Source of the DNA: Mucilaginibacter sp.
GTDB taxonomy: Bacteria > Bacteroidota > Bacteroidia > Sphingobacteriales > Sphingobacteriaceae
Direction of reading: 5' to 3'
Length of the DNA: 42,287 bases
NCBI GenBank assembly: GCA_025352225.1
Contig: JANXTT010000062.1
Span: 1 to 42,287, forward strand
Part shown: positions 1 to 7,185 of the stretch, piece by piece
Numbering within the stretch: the stretch's first letter is position 1
Layout: every line of letters begins with the position of its first letter
Position numbers and translations under genes: made by a program
The notes under the pieces: model-generated
Told to the model about the DNA's origin: nothing
Databases searched by the model: none
Seen by the model: only the letters and a program-made list of their open reading frames with translations

Positions 1-1062
1 CAAAACGCGCTGCAAGAAAATCATTCAGATATAGAACCCGCGCAATCGCACGAAATAAAAGAGGCAAAAAAAATTATAGCTTCCCATGATTTTGTAATTG
101 GCGGCAGCCGTGTATCCAAAGAACTTGTACATCAAATTGAATTAGTTGCCCCAACCACTTATAGTGTTATTATTATTGGCGAAAGCGGAACGGGTAAAGA
201 ATCTGTAGCTAAAAGTATCCATTTAAACAGCCAACGTAGTGATAAACCCTTTATTGCTATGGACTGCGGCTCGCTTACCAAAGAATTAGCAGGAAGCGAA
301 TTTTTCGGTCACGAAAAAGGCTCTTTCACCGGAGCCCTAAACACCAAGATAGGTCATTTTGAATTGGCAAACGGGGGCACCTTGTTTTTGGATGAAATAG
401 CAAATCTTTCTTATGATATTCAAGCGGCTTTATTGCGGACCGTACAAGAACGCAAGGTTAGGCGCATCGGCGGATCGAAAGAAATAGACCTTGATGTACG
501 CATAATAGTAGCCACAAATGAAAACCTGCAAGAAGCTATAAAACACGGAAAATTCCGCGAAGATCTTTATCACCGTTTTAACGAATTCAGCATCTATCTG
601 CCTGCTTTAAGGGAACGTGGAAAAGATATATTGTTACTTGCCGACCACTTTTTAAAATCGGCTAATAAAGAACTGGGGCGCAATGTAACTAGCTTTTCGC
701 ATGATGTAATTGAAAATCTGCTAAGTTACAGATGGCCGGGCAATATAAGGGAATTGAAAAATGTAATTCGAAGAGCAACATTGCTAACTGAAGGCAATGA
801 GGTGCAAACCAAAGCTTTACCGTTGGAAATTTCAAACTACATTAAAACAAATCATTCATCCGAGCTTATAGATGACCATCATACAGTTTTGCCTAAAGAG
901 CCTAAACACGATTTAAAAAATGCAGCTATGGAAGCTGAATACGAAACCATTCTGCGGGTATTACGCGAAGTAAATTTTAATAAAACCAAAGCGGCAGAGA
1001 TATTAAACATCGACCGTAAAACACTATACAATAAAATGAAGGCTAATAACTTGGATAAATAA
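1..1062 (+). CDS. Sigma-54-dependent response regulator (NtrC/ZraR type), 5' end outside window
   Basis: Transcription activator that uses ATP hydrolysis to open sigma-54 promoters. The frame is open from base 1, so the N-terminus (in this family usually a receiver domain) is cut by the window edge; 353 codons are visible. Seen: Walker A GESGTGKE at visible codons 60-67, the sigma-54 contact loop GSFTGA at 107-112 (consensus GAFTGA, Ala to Ser), Walker B GGTLFLDEI at 125-133, the WPGNIRELKN region, and a C-terminal Fis-type helix-turn-helix in the last 40 residues (KTKAAEILNIDRKTLYNKM). The next gene, a 65-residue H-box protein, starts one base after the stop, so the two are co-transcribed. 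The AAA+ and HTH assignment is secure; the receiver domain is inferred. Confidence 0.93.
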   Translation, partial: QNALQENHSDIEPAQSHEIKEAKKIIASHDFVIGGSRVSKELVHQIELVAPTTYSVIIIGESGTGKESVAKSIHLNSQRSDKPFIAMDCGSLTKELAGSEFFGHEKGSFTGALNTKIGHFELANGGTLFLDEIANLSYDIQAALLRTVQERKVRRIGGSKEIDLDVRIIVATNENLQEAIKHGKFREDLYHRFNEFSIYLPALRERGKDILLLADHFLKSANKELGRNVTSFSHDVIENLLSYRWPGNIRELKNVIRRATLLTEGNEVQTKALPLEISNYIKTNHSSELIDDHHTVLPKEPKHDLKNAAMEAEYETILRVLREVNFNKTKAAEILNIDRKTLYNKMKANNLDK

Positions 1063-1063
1063 T

Positions 1064-1261
1064 ATGGAAAATCAGGAAGAGACGGAAAGAACTAAATCAG
1101 ATATTATTAAACATGATATCAGAAACCAGCTCTCAAACATCACTTTGGCCTTAGAACAGCTAAGCCACGAGGTAGAAAACCCAACTGCCGACGCAACAAT
1201 CTGTTTTGAAATATTGGCTTCTAGTTGTGTTCGCATTAATTCGCTTATAAACGATTTATAA
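1064..1261 (+). CDS. Small orphan histidine-kinase H-box (DHp-like) protein
   Basis: A 65-residue protein consisting of little more than a histidine-kinase dimerisation/phosphoacceptor hairpin. Seen: an H-box-like IIKHDIRNQLSNI with candidate phospho-His at residue 17, then a second helix ending RINSLINDL. There is no HATPase domain (no N, G1 or G2 box) and no membrane segment, and the 63 bp after the stop do not continue a kinase frame. The ATG lies one base beyond the stop of the sigma-54 regulator, which argues for co-translation. Inference: a phosphotransfer or dimerisation partner for that regulator, or a remnant of a lost kinase. The domain assignment rests on the short motif, so confidence is moderate. 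Confidence 0.7.
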   Translation: MENQEETERTKSDIIKHDIRNQLSNITLALEQLSHEVENPTADATICFEILASSCVRINSLINDL

Positions 1262-1280
1262 ATCCATTTAATACAAACAT

Positions 1281-1325
1281 TTGGGCTCATTTTTGTTATA
1301 AATATATTATCAGTATGGAGCCCAA
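1281..1325 (+). promoter_or_regulatory. Inverted repeat ending on the start codon of the AI-2E gene
   Basis: TTGGGCTC (1281-1288) is perfectly complementary to GAGCCCAA (1318-1325), with a 29-nt AT-rich loop. The last base of the right arm is the A of the ATG at 1325. If this forms in the mRNA it would bury the initiation site. An 8-bp stem with a long loop is only weak evidence. Confidence 0.3.
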
Positions 1326-2377
1326 TGTCAATATTCAATTACAAACAGCGTAATAATATTATACTACTAGGAATAGTAGTTTTAGGCTGCTTTTTGCTAT
1401 ATGCATTCCGCGGGCTTTTTAGCTCCCTATTAGGTGCCATAGTATTGTTCACTATCTTCAGGCCCGTATATCTTTACCTTGTCGAAAAAAAAAATTGGAA
1501 GAAATCACTAGTTGCCATACTCATCATACTTGTATCGTTTATAGTAATCGTTATCCCATTTTTTTCGCTTAGTATTTTAGTAATTAATAAAATTAGCGGC
1601 TTAACCAGCGATAGCTTCCCCATACAAAAATGGCTGTCAGAAATTGATGCTTTTGCCGGATCGCACCTTAATCAGCCCCATTTTATTGCCAGCATAAATA
1701 TTTCTCAAAAACTTGGCTCCTATGCGGCCGAACTTTTTCCTTCTATTTTGGGTAGTGCTGCAGATATTTTTCTGACTTTATTGGTACTGTACTTTTTATT
1801 GTACTTTATGTTTACACAAAACAAAGAGTTTGAAGCGAGCTTAATAAAATATGCACCTTTTAGGGAACAACATGCACTTAAATTTGCCGAAGAGTTACGT
1901 TCTGCAACTTATTCCAATGTAATGGGGCAGGGTATTATTTCTATATCACAAGGTATTTTATTTGCTTTGGGTTTACGGATAGCCGGCGTTGAAGACCCTG
2001 TTTTTTGGGGCGTTATAGGCACTTTTATCTCTTTTTTGCCCGTAGTGGGCGTACCCACCCTTGCAATTCCATTTGGTATAATTTTGCTTTTAAGCCATAA
2101 AACATGGCAAGGGTTTTTTATATTAGGATACGGAGTTTTACTTATAGGATATATTGACAATTTTTTACGCTTTATTATTAATAAAAAATTAGCAAATACA
2201 CACCCCCTAATTACTGTTATTGGCGTAATTATTGGTATCCCATTATTCGGTATTTTAGGTTTAGTATTTGGGCCGGTGCTGCTATCATATTTTTTATTGT
2301 TAGTGGAGATATATGAAACTAACCGTTTAGCAGCTGATAGACTTGAGCGAATAAAAACTGGGCCAGATATTGAATAG
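1325..2377 (+). CDS. AI-2E family transporter (PerM/YdiK type)
   Basis: A 350-residue polytopic inner-membrane protein. The layout is that of the AI-2E/UPF0118 family: two or three hydrophobic helices at the N-terminus (about residues 10-80), a soluble-looking central part (about 85-140), then further membrane helices with the family-typical PVVGVP and a C-terminal HPLITVIGVIIGIPLFGILGLVFGP block. Members export small molecules or act as ion antiporters; substrate cannot be predicted here. It lies 63 bp after the H-box gene and 100 bp before ytxH, on the same strand. An ATG at 1315 is in a different frame, so the ATG at 1325 is used. Confidence 0.88.
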   Translation: MSIFNYKQRNNIILLGIVVLGCFLLYAFRGLFSSLLGAIVLFTIFRPVYLYLVEKKNWKKSLVAILIILVSFIVIVIPFFSLSILVINKISGLTSDSFPIQKWLSEIDAFAGSHLNQPHFIASINISQKLGSYAAELFPSILGSAADIFLTLLVLYFLLYFMFTQNKEFEASLIKYAPFREQHALKFAEELRSATYSNVMGQGIISISQGILFALGLRIAGVEDPVFWGVIGTFISFLPVVGVPTLAIPFGIILLLSHKTWQGFFILGYGVLLIGYIDNFLRFIINKKLANTHPLITVIGVIIGIPLFGILGLVFGPVLLSYFLLLVEIYETNRLAADRLERIKTGPDIE

Positions 2378-2477
2378 TATTGCCATAACGATTTTGAAAT
2401 ATAATTTACAATTTTGTATCATTAAAACTTTAGCTGAAATTTAACATATATTATTACACAACTTAATTTATCATTTT

Positions 2478-2744
2478 ATGAAAGACGACACAAAAGTAGT
2501 TATAGCCTTGCTTGCCGGATTAGCAGCCGGGGCAGCTTTGGGTATTTTATTTGCACCTGATGCAGGAACTGAAACCCGTGATAAACTTACTGACTCCCTT
2601 AAAAACCTTGGCGACTCCATTAAAGAAACCGCAGCTGCCGAAATTGATAATTTAACCGGCCTTAAAGATAAGGTGATGAACAACTTTAAAGCAAAAGTTA
2701 AAAATGCAGAAGAAGAGTATCAGGACGATGTTGAACATGCATAA
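2478..2744 (+). CDS. YtxH domain-containing protein
   Basis: An 88-residue small envelope protein. Seen: a single glycine/alanine-rich membrane helix at about residues 8-28 (LLAGLAAGAALGILFAPDAG), the signature of the YtxH family, followed by the usual charged amphipathic helix with K/D/E repeats. Bacillus YtxH is a general-stress protein; its molecular role is unknown. It heads a compact group with a holin-like protein and an unknown protein, an arrangement common in Bacteroidota. The ATG at 2478 follows an AT-rich leader with no Shine-Dalgarno sequence. Confidence 0.88.
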   Translation: MKDDTKVVIALLAGLAAGAALGILFAPDAGTETRDKLTDSLKNLGDSIKETAAAEIDNLTGLKDKVMNNFKAKVKNAEEEYQDDVEHA

Positions 2745-2752
2745 ATAAAACC

Positions 2753-2779
2753 TTCCCCGGGTGAAATTTACCCGGGGAA
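2753..2779 (+). terminator. Strong GC-rich hairpin between ytxH and the holin-like gene
   Basis: TTCCCCGGGT (2753-2762) and ACCCGGGGAA (2770-2779) form a perfect 10-bp stem around a 7-nt loop, starting 9 bp after the ytxH stop. It is followed only by AAATTATAAA, so there is no full U-tract. It may act as a partial terminator, an attenuator or a processing/stability hairpin inside the operon. It contains the GTG at 2761, which therefore is not a likely start codon. Confidence 0.65.
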
Positions 2780-2799
2780 ATTATAAATACAATCTGTTT

Positions 2800-3153
2800 A
2801 TGGAAACTATTAAAGAAGAGCAGCCTTCGCCAACGCTCATCGAGCAAATTAAATTATATATTGAAACCCGTATAAAATTAGCGCGGTATCAGGCTATTGA
2901 TAAAGGCTCATCTGTTATCGCTAACGCAATAATCGCTATTGCTATAGGGGCTCTTTGTATAGTTACCTTTTTCTTTTCCACAATAGCTCTGGCATTATAT
3001 ATAGGCCAGTTATTAGGCGCATATTGGATGGGGTTTGGTTGCGTTGCATTATTTTATTTGCTTTTGGCGATTATAGTTGCCGCTTTAAAAAATAAAGTTT
3101 TAGTGCCGGGTATAATTAATGCTTTAATTAAAAAGATTTTAAACGACAAATAA
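2800..3153 (+). CDS. Phage-holin-like superfamily (Phage_holin_3_6 type) membrane protein
   Basis: A 117-residue protein starting at ATG 2800. A GTG further upstream (2761) keeps the same frame but sits inside the hairpin at 2753-2779, and the METIKEEQPS start fits the family. Seen: an N-terminal amphipathic helix (YIETRIKLARYQAIDKG), then two long hydrophobic helices at about residues 40-75 and 80-105. This is the pattern of the Phage_holin_3_6/DUF1469 family found next to YtxH proteins in chromosomal, non-phage settings. The role is probably in envelope stress; lysis activity is not implied. The following gene starts one base after its stop. Confidence 0.8.
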   Translation: METIKEEQPSPTLIEQIKLYIETRIKLARYQAIDKGSSVIANAIIAIAIGALCIVTFFFSTIALALYIGQLLGAYWMGFGCVALFYLLLAIIVAALKNKVLVPGIINALIKKILNDK

Positions 3154-3154
3154 C

Positions 3155-3547
3155 ATGGATGCCGCAATAAATAATATTAACGACCTGCGTTTAGAGATCG
3201 GCAGATTAAAAATTGCTAAAACAACTCAGGAAATTGAAATAAAAGCACATTTTAGTGGCCCGGGTGCCATTTTCAATACCGTATTATCGCTATTTTCAAA
3301 ATCAGGAAAACCCGCTTTAGATACAAGCGATCTCTTTGGCTTTTTATCAAGGTTTATATTGCCGCTGGCCCTCAATAAAACCATCTTTAGGCATTCAAAT
3401 TTTATTATTAAAACATTAGTAGGCTTAGTTTCTCAGAAAGCCTCTGGTTTTATCACCGAGGAAAACGTTCACTCCGTTTGGGATAAAATGAGATCTATCA
3501 TTCCGGGAATGAAAAAACCAGCAAACAGAATTTCAACAACTTACTAA
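3155..3547 (+). CDS. Hypothetical protein, third gene of the YtxH operon
   Basis: A 130-residue protein whose ATG is separated by one base from the stop of the holin-like gene, so it is almost certainly in the same operon. I do not recognise a named domain. Seen: a charged N-terminal helix (INDLRLEIGRLKIAKT), a middle part with Ser/Phe-rich segments, a moderately hydrophobic stretch at about residues 60-95 (FILPLALNKTIF, IIKTLVGLVSQK) and a basic C-terminus. No signal peptide. A protein of this kind commonly ends YtxH/holin gene groups in this phylum. Its stop codon abuts the stop of the convergent fcl gene with no bases between. Confidence 0.75.
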   Translation: MDAAINNINDLRLEIGRLKIAKTTQEIEIKAHFSGPGAIFNTVLSLFSKSGKPALDTSDLFGFLSRFILPLALNKTIFRHSNFIIKTLVGLVSQKASGFITEENVHSVWDKMRSIIPGMKKPANRISTTY

Positions 3548-4486
3548 TCAGGAAAAAGCTGCTTGTTTATTCAAAAAGTCCTGGTAGGCTAAGTTAATCC
3601 CTTGTTCCAATTCAATGGTATGTTTCCAGCCTTTGCTATGCAACTTGGATACATCCATTAGTTTCCGGGGCGTCCCGTCTGGTTTTGAAGCATCAAAATC
3701 TATATCACCTTTATAGCCGGTAACTTTCTTTATCAGCAACGCCAGTTCTTTAATAGAAAGGTCTTCGCCTGTACCAATATTAATCAGATTTGGTTCGTTG
3801 TAATGCTGCATTAAATAGTAACAGGCTTCTGCCAAATCATCAGCAAATAAAAATTCGCGCATCGGCGAGCCTGTCCCCCAAATTGTAACTGATGCCACAT
3901 TACTTAATTTAGCTTCGTGAAAACGGCGTATCAAGGCAGGTAGCACATGCGAGTTCTGAGGATGATAATTATCATTATAACCATATAGGTTAGTAGGCAT
4001 CACTGATATATAATTACAGCCATATTGAGCCCGATAAGCATCGCACATTTTAATACCTGCAATTTTGGCTAACGCGTACGGCTCGTTAGTATCTTCAAGT
4101 AAGCCTGTTAACAGGTATTCTTCCTTTAATGGCTGTGGTGCCAGTTTTGGATATATACAGCTCGACCCCATAAAAAGCAGCTTTTTAACGCCGCATAAAT
4201 ACGAATTGTGAATAACATTATTCTGAATTTGCAAATTATCATATAAAAACTCAGCTCTGTAGGTATTATTTGCTACAATACCTCCTACCTTTGCGGCAGC
4301 TAAAAAAACATAATCAGGTTTTTCCATGGCAAAAAAGTCGGTTACCTGCTGCTGGTTACGCAAGTCGAGCTCTTTTGATGTACGTGTGATAAAGTTAGTA
4401 AAACCCTCTTTTACAAGTTTGCGGTGTATGGCCGAACCAACCATACCCCGATGGCCCGCTATGTAAATTTTTGCTTCCTTTTCCAA
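3548..4486 (-). CDS. fcl: GDP-L-fucose synthase
   Basis: The 312-residue SDR-family epimerase/reductase that turns GDP-4-keto-6-deoxy-mannose into GDP-L-fucose using NADPH. Seen: the Rossmann motif [10 protein letters not shown] near the N-terminus, the MGSSCIYPK segment with the catalytic Ser, the YALAKIAG block with the YxxxK catalytic pair, and the [12 protein letters not shown] substrate region. Length matches the family (about 310-320). Its usual partner gmd is not in this window, so the precursor must come from elsewhere. It probably supplies fucose for surface polysaccharide. The start at 4486 sits 18 bp from a clear TAnnTTTG box on the minus strand. Confidence 0.96.
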   Translation of the reverse strand: MEKEAKIYIAGHRGMVGSAIHRKLVKEGFTNFITRTSKELDLRNQQQVTDFFAMEKPDYVFLAAAKVGGIVANNTYRAEFLYDNLQIQNNVIHNSYLCGVKKLLFMGSSCIYPKLAPQPLKEEYLLTGLLEDTNEPYALAKIAGIKMCDAYRAQYGCNYISVMPTNLYGYNDNYHPQNSHVLPALIRRFHEAKLSNVASVTIWGTGSPMREFLFADDLAEACYYLMQHYNEPNLINIGTGEDLSIKELALLIKKVTGYKGDIDFDASKPDGTPRKLMDVSKLHSKGWKHTIELEQGINLAYQDFLNKQAAFS

Positions 4487-4503
4487 AGTTTTTGATGTTT
4501 TTT

Positions 4504-4511
4504 CAAATATA
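4504..4511 (-). promoter_or_regulatory. -7 promoter box of fcl
   Basis: On the minus strand this reads TATATTTG, a full match to the Bacteroidota -7 consensus TAnnTTTG, 18 bp before the fcl start codon. No clear -33 TTTG is seen. Confidence 0.5.
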
Positions 4512-4544
4512 TAACATTTTACAATATCAATAATAAATAAAAGT

Positions 4545-4552
4545 TATTTTTG
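4545..4552 (+). promoter_or_regulatory. -7 promoter box of trmB
   Basis: TATTTTTG matches TAnnTTTG exactly and lies 18 bp before the GTG start of trmB. It is arranged back to back with the fcl box at 4504-4511, giving a compact divergent promoter. Confidence 0.5.
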
Positions 4553-4570
4553 CATTATTAATAAAAAAGA

Positions 4571-5221
4571 GTGGGTAAAGATAAATTAAAACGTTTTTCT
4601 GAGATAGGTGAGTTTGCCAATGTTTTACAATTAGACGAGGGCAAGCCAATGTATGGCAAATGGAGCAAAGGCTTTTTTAAGCAGGATAAGCCCTTGGTAT
4701 TAGAGTTGGCCTGCGGCAAAGGCGAGTATACCGTAAACCTGGCTACAATGTTTCCTGATAAAAACTTTATCGGGATTGATTATAAAGGGAACCGCATTTG
4801 GCGCGGTGCCAAAACAGCCATTGAAGACTGCATAAATAATGTTGCTTTTCTGCGTATTCAGATTGAAAACCTGCTTGATTATTTCGCTCCAGCCGAAATT
4901 GATGAGATATGGATAACCTTTCCCGACCCGCAACCGCAATTAAGCCGGGAGAAAAAAAGGCTTACTTCGCCACGGTTTTTGGAAAAGTACAAACAGATTT
5001 TAAAGCCCGGTGGCGCGGTTAATTTAAAAACCGATAACGATGGGCTGCATGCTTATACCGTTGAAAAAGTGAACGAACTTGGTTTAAAGAACCATGCCCA
5101 AACTGAGGATCTTTACCATTCTGCCTTTGCCGACGAGGTGCTATCTATCAAAACCTACTACGAAAAAAAATATTTAAAGGATAATAAAAACATTAACTAC
5201 GTTAAGTTCTCATTTGATTAG
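4571..5221 (+). CDS. trmB: tRNA (guanine-N7-)-methyltransferase
   Basis: A 216-residue SAM-dependent enzyme that makes 7-methylguanosine at position 46 of tRNA variable loops. Seen: the SAM-binding ELACGKGEYTVNLA motif, the NFIGIDYKGNR acidic strand, and the family signature ITFPDPQP followed by KKRLTSPRFL. Length fits TrmB. The start is a GTG at 4571; no ATG lies close in frame and the -7 box 18 bp upstream supports this start. Monocistronic or followed by the alkyltransferase-like gene, whose start is 36 bp downstream. Confidence 0.95.
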   Translation: MGKDKLKRFSEIGEFANVLQLDEGKPMYGKWSKGFFKQDKPLVLELACGKGEYTVNLATMFPDKNFIGIDYKGNRIWRGAKTAIEDCINNVAFLRIQIENLLDYFAPAEIDEIWITFPDPQPQLSREKKRLTSPRFLEKYKQILKPGGAVNLKTDNDGLHAYTVEKVNELGLKNHAQTEDLYHSAFADEVLSIKTYYEKKYLKDNKNINYVKFSFD

Positions 5222-5257
5222 ATTTGTTACAGCCTAACAGTAAAGCAGAGTAACAAT

Positions 5258-5602
5258 ATGGCAGACGAATCATTTTACGATAAAGTATATGATGTTGTTA
5301 GGCAGGTGCCTTATGGCCGTGTAACATCGTATGGCGCAATTGCCAGCTATTTAGGTACAAAAGGCTCGTCGCGGGTGGTTGGCTACGCTATGGGCGCATC
5401 ATCTGGCATGCATCCTCCTATACCTGCTCATAGGGTATTGAACCGCAATGGCTTATTAACAGGTAAACGCAGCTTTGGCAGCGCAACACTAATGCAGCAA
5501 ATGCTCGAAAGCGAAGGCATAACGGTAGAAGATGACCAGGTAAAAGATTTCAAAAAACTTTTTTGGGACCCCGCCGAGGAGTTGGGAAAGAATCTCAAAT
5601 AA
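5258..5602 (+). CDS. Alkyltransferase-like protein (MGMT family, no catalytic Cys)
   Basis: A 114-residue homologue of the C-terminal domain of O6-alkylguanine-DNA alkyltransferase. Seen: the VPYGRVTSYG helix-turn-helix region, SSRVVGYAM with the arginine-finger position, and IPAHRV at residues 55-60 where true MGMT has PCHRV. The methyl-accepting Cys is Ala57, so it cannot transfer the alkyl group to itself. Known alkyltransferase-like proteins bind O6-alkylguanine, flip it out and hand the lesion to nucleotide excision repair; E. coli and yeast members carry Trp at this position. It stands directly ahead of the 3-methyladenine glycosylase gene, which supports a role in alkylation damage. 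Confidence 0.9.
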   Translation: MADESFYDKVYDVVRQVPYGRVTSYGAIASYLGTKGSSRVVGYAMGASSGMHPPIPAHRVLNRNGLLTGKRSFGSATLMQQMLESEGITVEDDQVKDFKKLFWDPAEELGKNLK

Positions 5603-5621
5603 AATCCAAGACTACCAACTC

Positions 5622-6204
5622 ATGACTCAAGCCCCCCCCACTTAAAACAAACCTAACCCGCTGCCAATGGTGCGGAACAGACCCTTTATACATTAGATAT
5701 CACGACGAAGAATGGGGCCGCGAAGTGCATGATGATAAAATATTATTCGAGTTTTTAATTTTGGAATCTGCTCAGGCAGGCTTAAGCTGGATTACCATAT
5801 TACGCAAAAGGGAGAACTACAGGCGCGCTTTCGCGGATTTTCAGGTGGAGAAAGTTGCCGCCTTTACCCAGGATGATGTAGAACGCTTATTGCTTGATGC
5901 TGGCATTATACGTAACCGGCTAAAAATACAATCTGCTATCACTAATGCGCAGGCGTTTCTAAACGTGCAAAAAGAGTTTGGCTCATTTGATCAATATTTA
6001 TACAACTTTATGCCCGATAAAAAACCAATCAATAGCCACATATCAAACCAAAAGACTATACCCGCACGTACAGACATTTCTGATGCCATAAGTAAGGATA
6101 TGAAAAAGCGTGGCTTTAAGTTTTTTGGCACAACCATTTGTTATGCCCATATGCAGGCAACCGGCATGGCGAATGACCATATAGCGGAATGCGCTTTTAG
6201 GTAG
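5622..6204 (+). pseudogene. tag: DNA-3-methyladenine glycosylase I, frameshifted at a C8 tract
   Basis: Tag removes 3-methyladenine from DNA as the first step of base-excision repair. The family begins with a short T-R-C-x-W motif. Here that motif (LTRCQWCG then DPLYIRYHDEEWG) is encoded in frame from about 5641, but the only suitable ATG, at 5622, is in another frame and stops after seven codons. The break is a run of eight C at 5632-5639: with seven C the ATG reads straight into MTQAPPLKTNLTRCQW. The next in-frame start, GTG 5725, would remove the zinc-binding Cys and the substrate-pocket Trp/Tyr. The remaining body is intact, including LILESAQAGLSW and a C-terminal HMQATGMANDH with the other zinc ligands. 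Either a sequencing error, a real knockout or a phase-variable switch. The last 8 bp overlap the convergent gene. Confidence 0.85.
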
Positions 6205-6523
6205 TTTTTAACCCAATAACTTTATTCACCGCCGCCCAAAATATATCGAGTGCCTGGTTTGCAGCTTGCTGCGCTATAGCTTCGGCTAAAACAGTTACAG
6301 CTAACAACTGCGATTTCAGTGCGTTTTTTTCGTCCTGAAGATACGATAAAAGTTCGTCGTTAGTTATATCGTTACTAATGCGTGCATTTGCCAACTCCTG
6401 CAACCTGTCTTTACTATCCTGCGCATATTGTAACCAAATAGCTTTCACCTGGGGTACATTTGTGTTAACAACGCCGATAACAGCCGCCGCCATACTTTCA
6501 AATACTTGTTCAATATTAAACAT
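6197..6523 (-). CDS. Hypothetical helical protein
   Basis: A 108-residue protein of unknown family. The sequence is almost entirely alpha-helical in character with many Ala, Gln and Leu (VFESMAAAVIGVV, LLSYLQDEKNALKSQLLAV, AIAQQAANQALDIFW). No signal peptide and no clear membrane helix. It starts 4 bp after the lipoprotein gene stop, so the two form an operon. Its last 8 bases overlap the end of tag on the other strand. Confidence 0.7.
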   Translation of the reverse strand: MFNIEQVFESMAAAVIGVVNTNVPQVKAIWLQYAQDSKDRLQELANARISNDITNDELLSYLQDEKNALKSQLLAVTVLAEAIAQQAANQALDIFWAAVNKVIGLKTT

Positions 6524-6527
6524 CGTT

Positions 6528-7046
6528 TTAAGGTTTGTTTTGGTTAGCCTGGTTTTCGCCTAAAACCTTTGCCCGCTCTGCAAGCTCCATCGCATTCATT
6601 TGAGCCAGCATATAATCTCGGTTAAGCTTTATTTCAAAATCATTCAACATATCTTTTTGCTTATGCTGATTTTTGTATTTAAGCCATTGGTTAAGCGTTA
6701 TTTTACAAATAGTATCCTGAGGCCCATTTTTGCTGCGGGTGCTGTTAATGTTGAGTAACGAACGCAGTTCAACCTCCATATTAACATAATTGTTGACAAA
6801 ATTCATGTACTTGCGAGCATCGGTATTAGGTGCTGTAGTTTCCAGCATACTAGTATAAAATTGATCAATTTCCTTACTTGTGCTTAATATCTGATCGTGG
6901 ATATGCTGATCATAGGCCGAAATCAACTGCACACGGCATGATAAAACAGATAAGCTAATTAAGGTAAGCAATAAATATACTGCTCTATAGCGTTTTAAAC
7001 CACCGCTAATTATTGAAGAGTTTTTATACTGGTTTAAGAATAACAT
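6528..7046 (-). CDS. Putative lipoprotein of unknown function
   Basis: A 172-residue protein. Seen: a basic N-terminus, a hydrophobic helix (YLLLTLISLSVLSC) ending in a lipobox-like VLSC with the lipid-accepting Cys near residue 37, then a soluble helical domain with Asn/Gln/Lys-rich segments. The signal region is long, and a start at a later residue is possible, but no other in-frame Met lies before the hydrophobic helix. Probably anchored in the outer or inner membrane facing the periplasm. It is the first gene of a two-gene operon with the 108-residue helical protein. No named domain recognised. Confidence 0.7.
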   Translation of the reverse strand: MLFLNQYKNSSIISGGLKRYRAVYLLLTLISLSVLSCRVQLISAYDQHIHDQILSTSKEIDQFYTSMLETTAPNTDARKYMNFVNNYVNMEVELRSLLNINSTRSKNGPQDTICKITLNQWLKYKNQHKQKDMLNDFEIKLNRDYMLAQMNAMELAERAKVLGENQANQNKP

Positions 7047-7155
7047 GTTGATACTATATCCGGGTTAAACATAAATAATAATTGCGGTATTTTATTCTTT
7101 TAAAACTATTTAACTAAGTAGGTTAAAGTACTTCTTTTAATGAAAGCAATAATTC

Positions 7156-7163
7156 TAAATTTG
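7156..7163 (+). promoter_or_regulatory. -7 promoter box of polA
   Basis: TAAATTTG matches TAnnTTTG and lies 22 bp before the GTG start of polA. No convincing -33 TTTG. Confidence 0.5.
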
Positions 7164-7185
7164 TAATTCATCAAAAACCAGTACA

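Noticed and set aside
2761..2799. N-terminal extension of the holin-like protein from GTG 2761
   Set aside because: The codons lie inside the GC-rich hairpin at 2753-2779 and the family starts at the Met encoded at 2800.
2800..3153. Prophage remnant on the basis of the holin-like gene
   Set aside because: This holin-like family is commonly found in chromosomal YtxH operons and no other phage gene is nearby.
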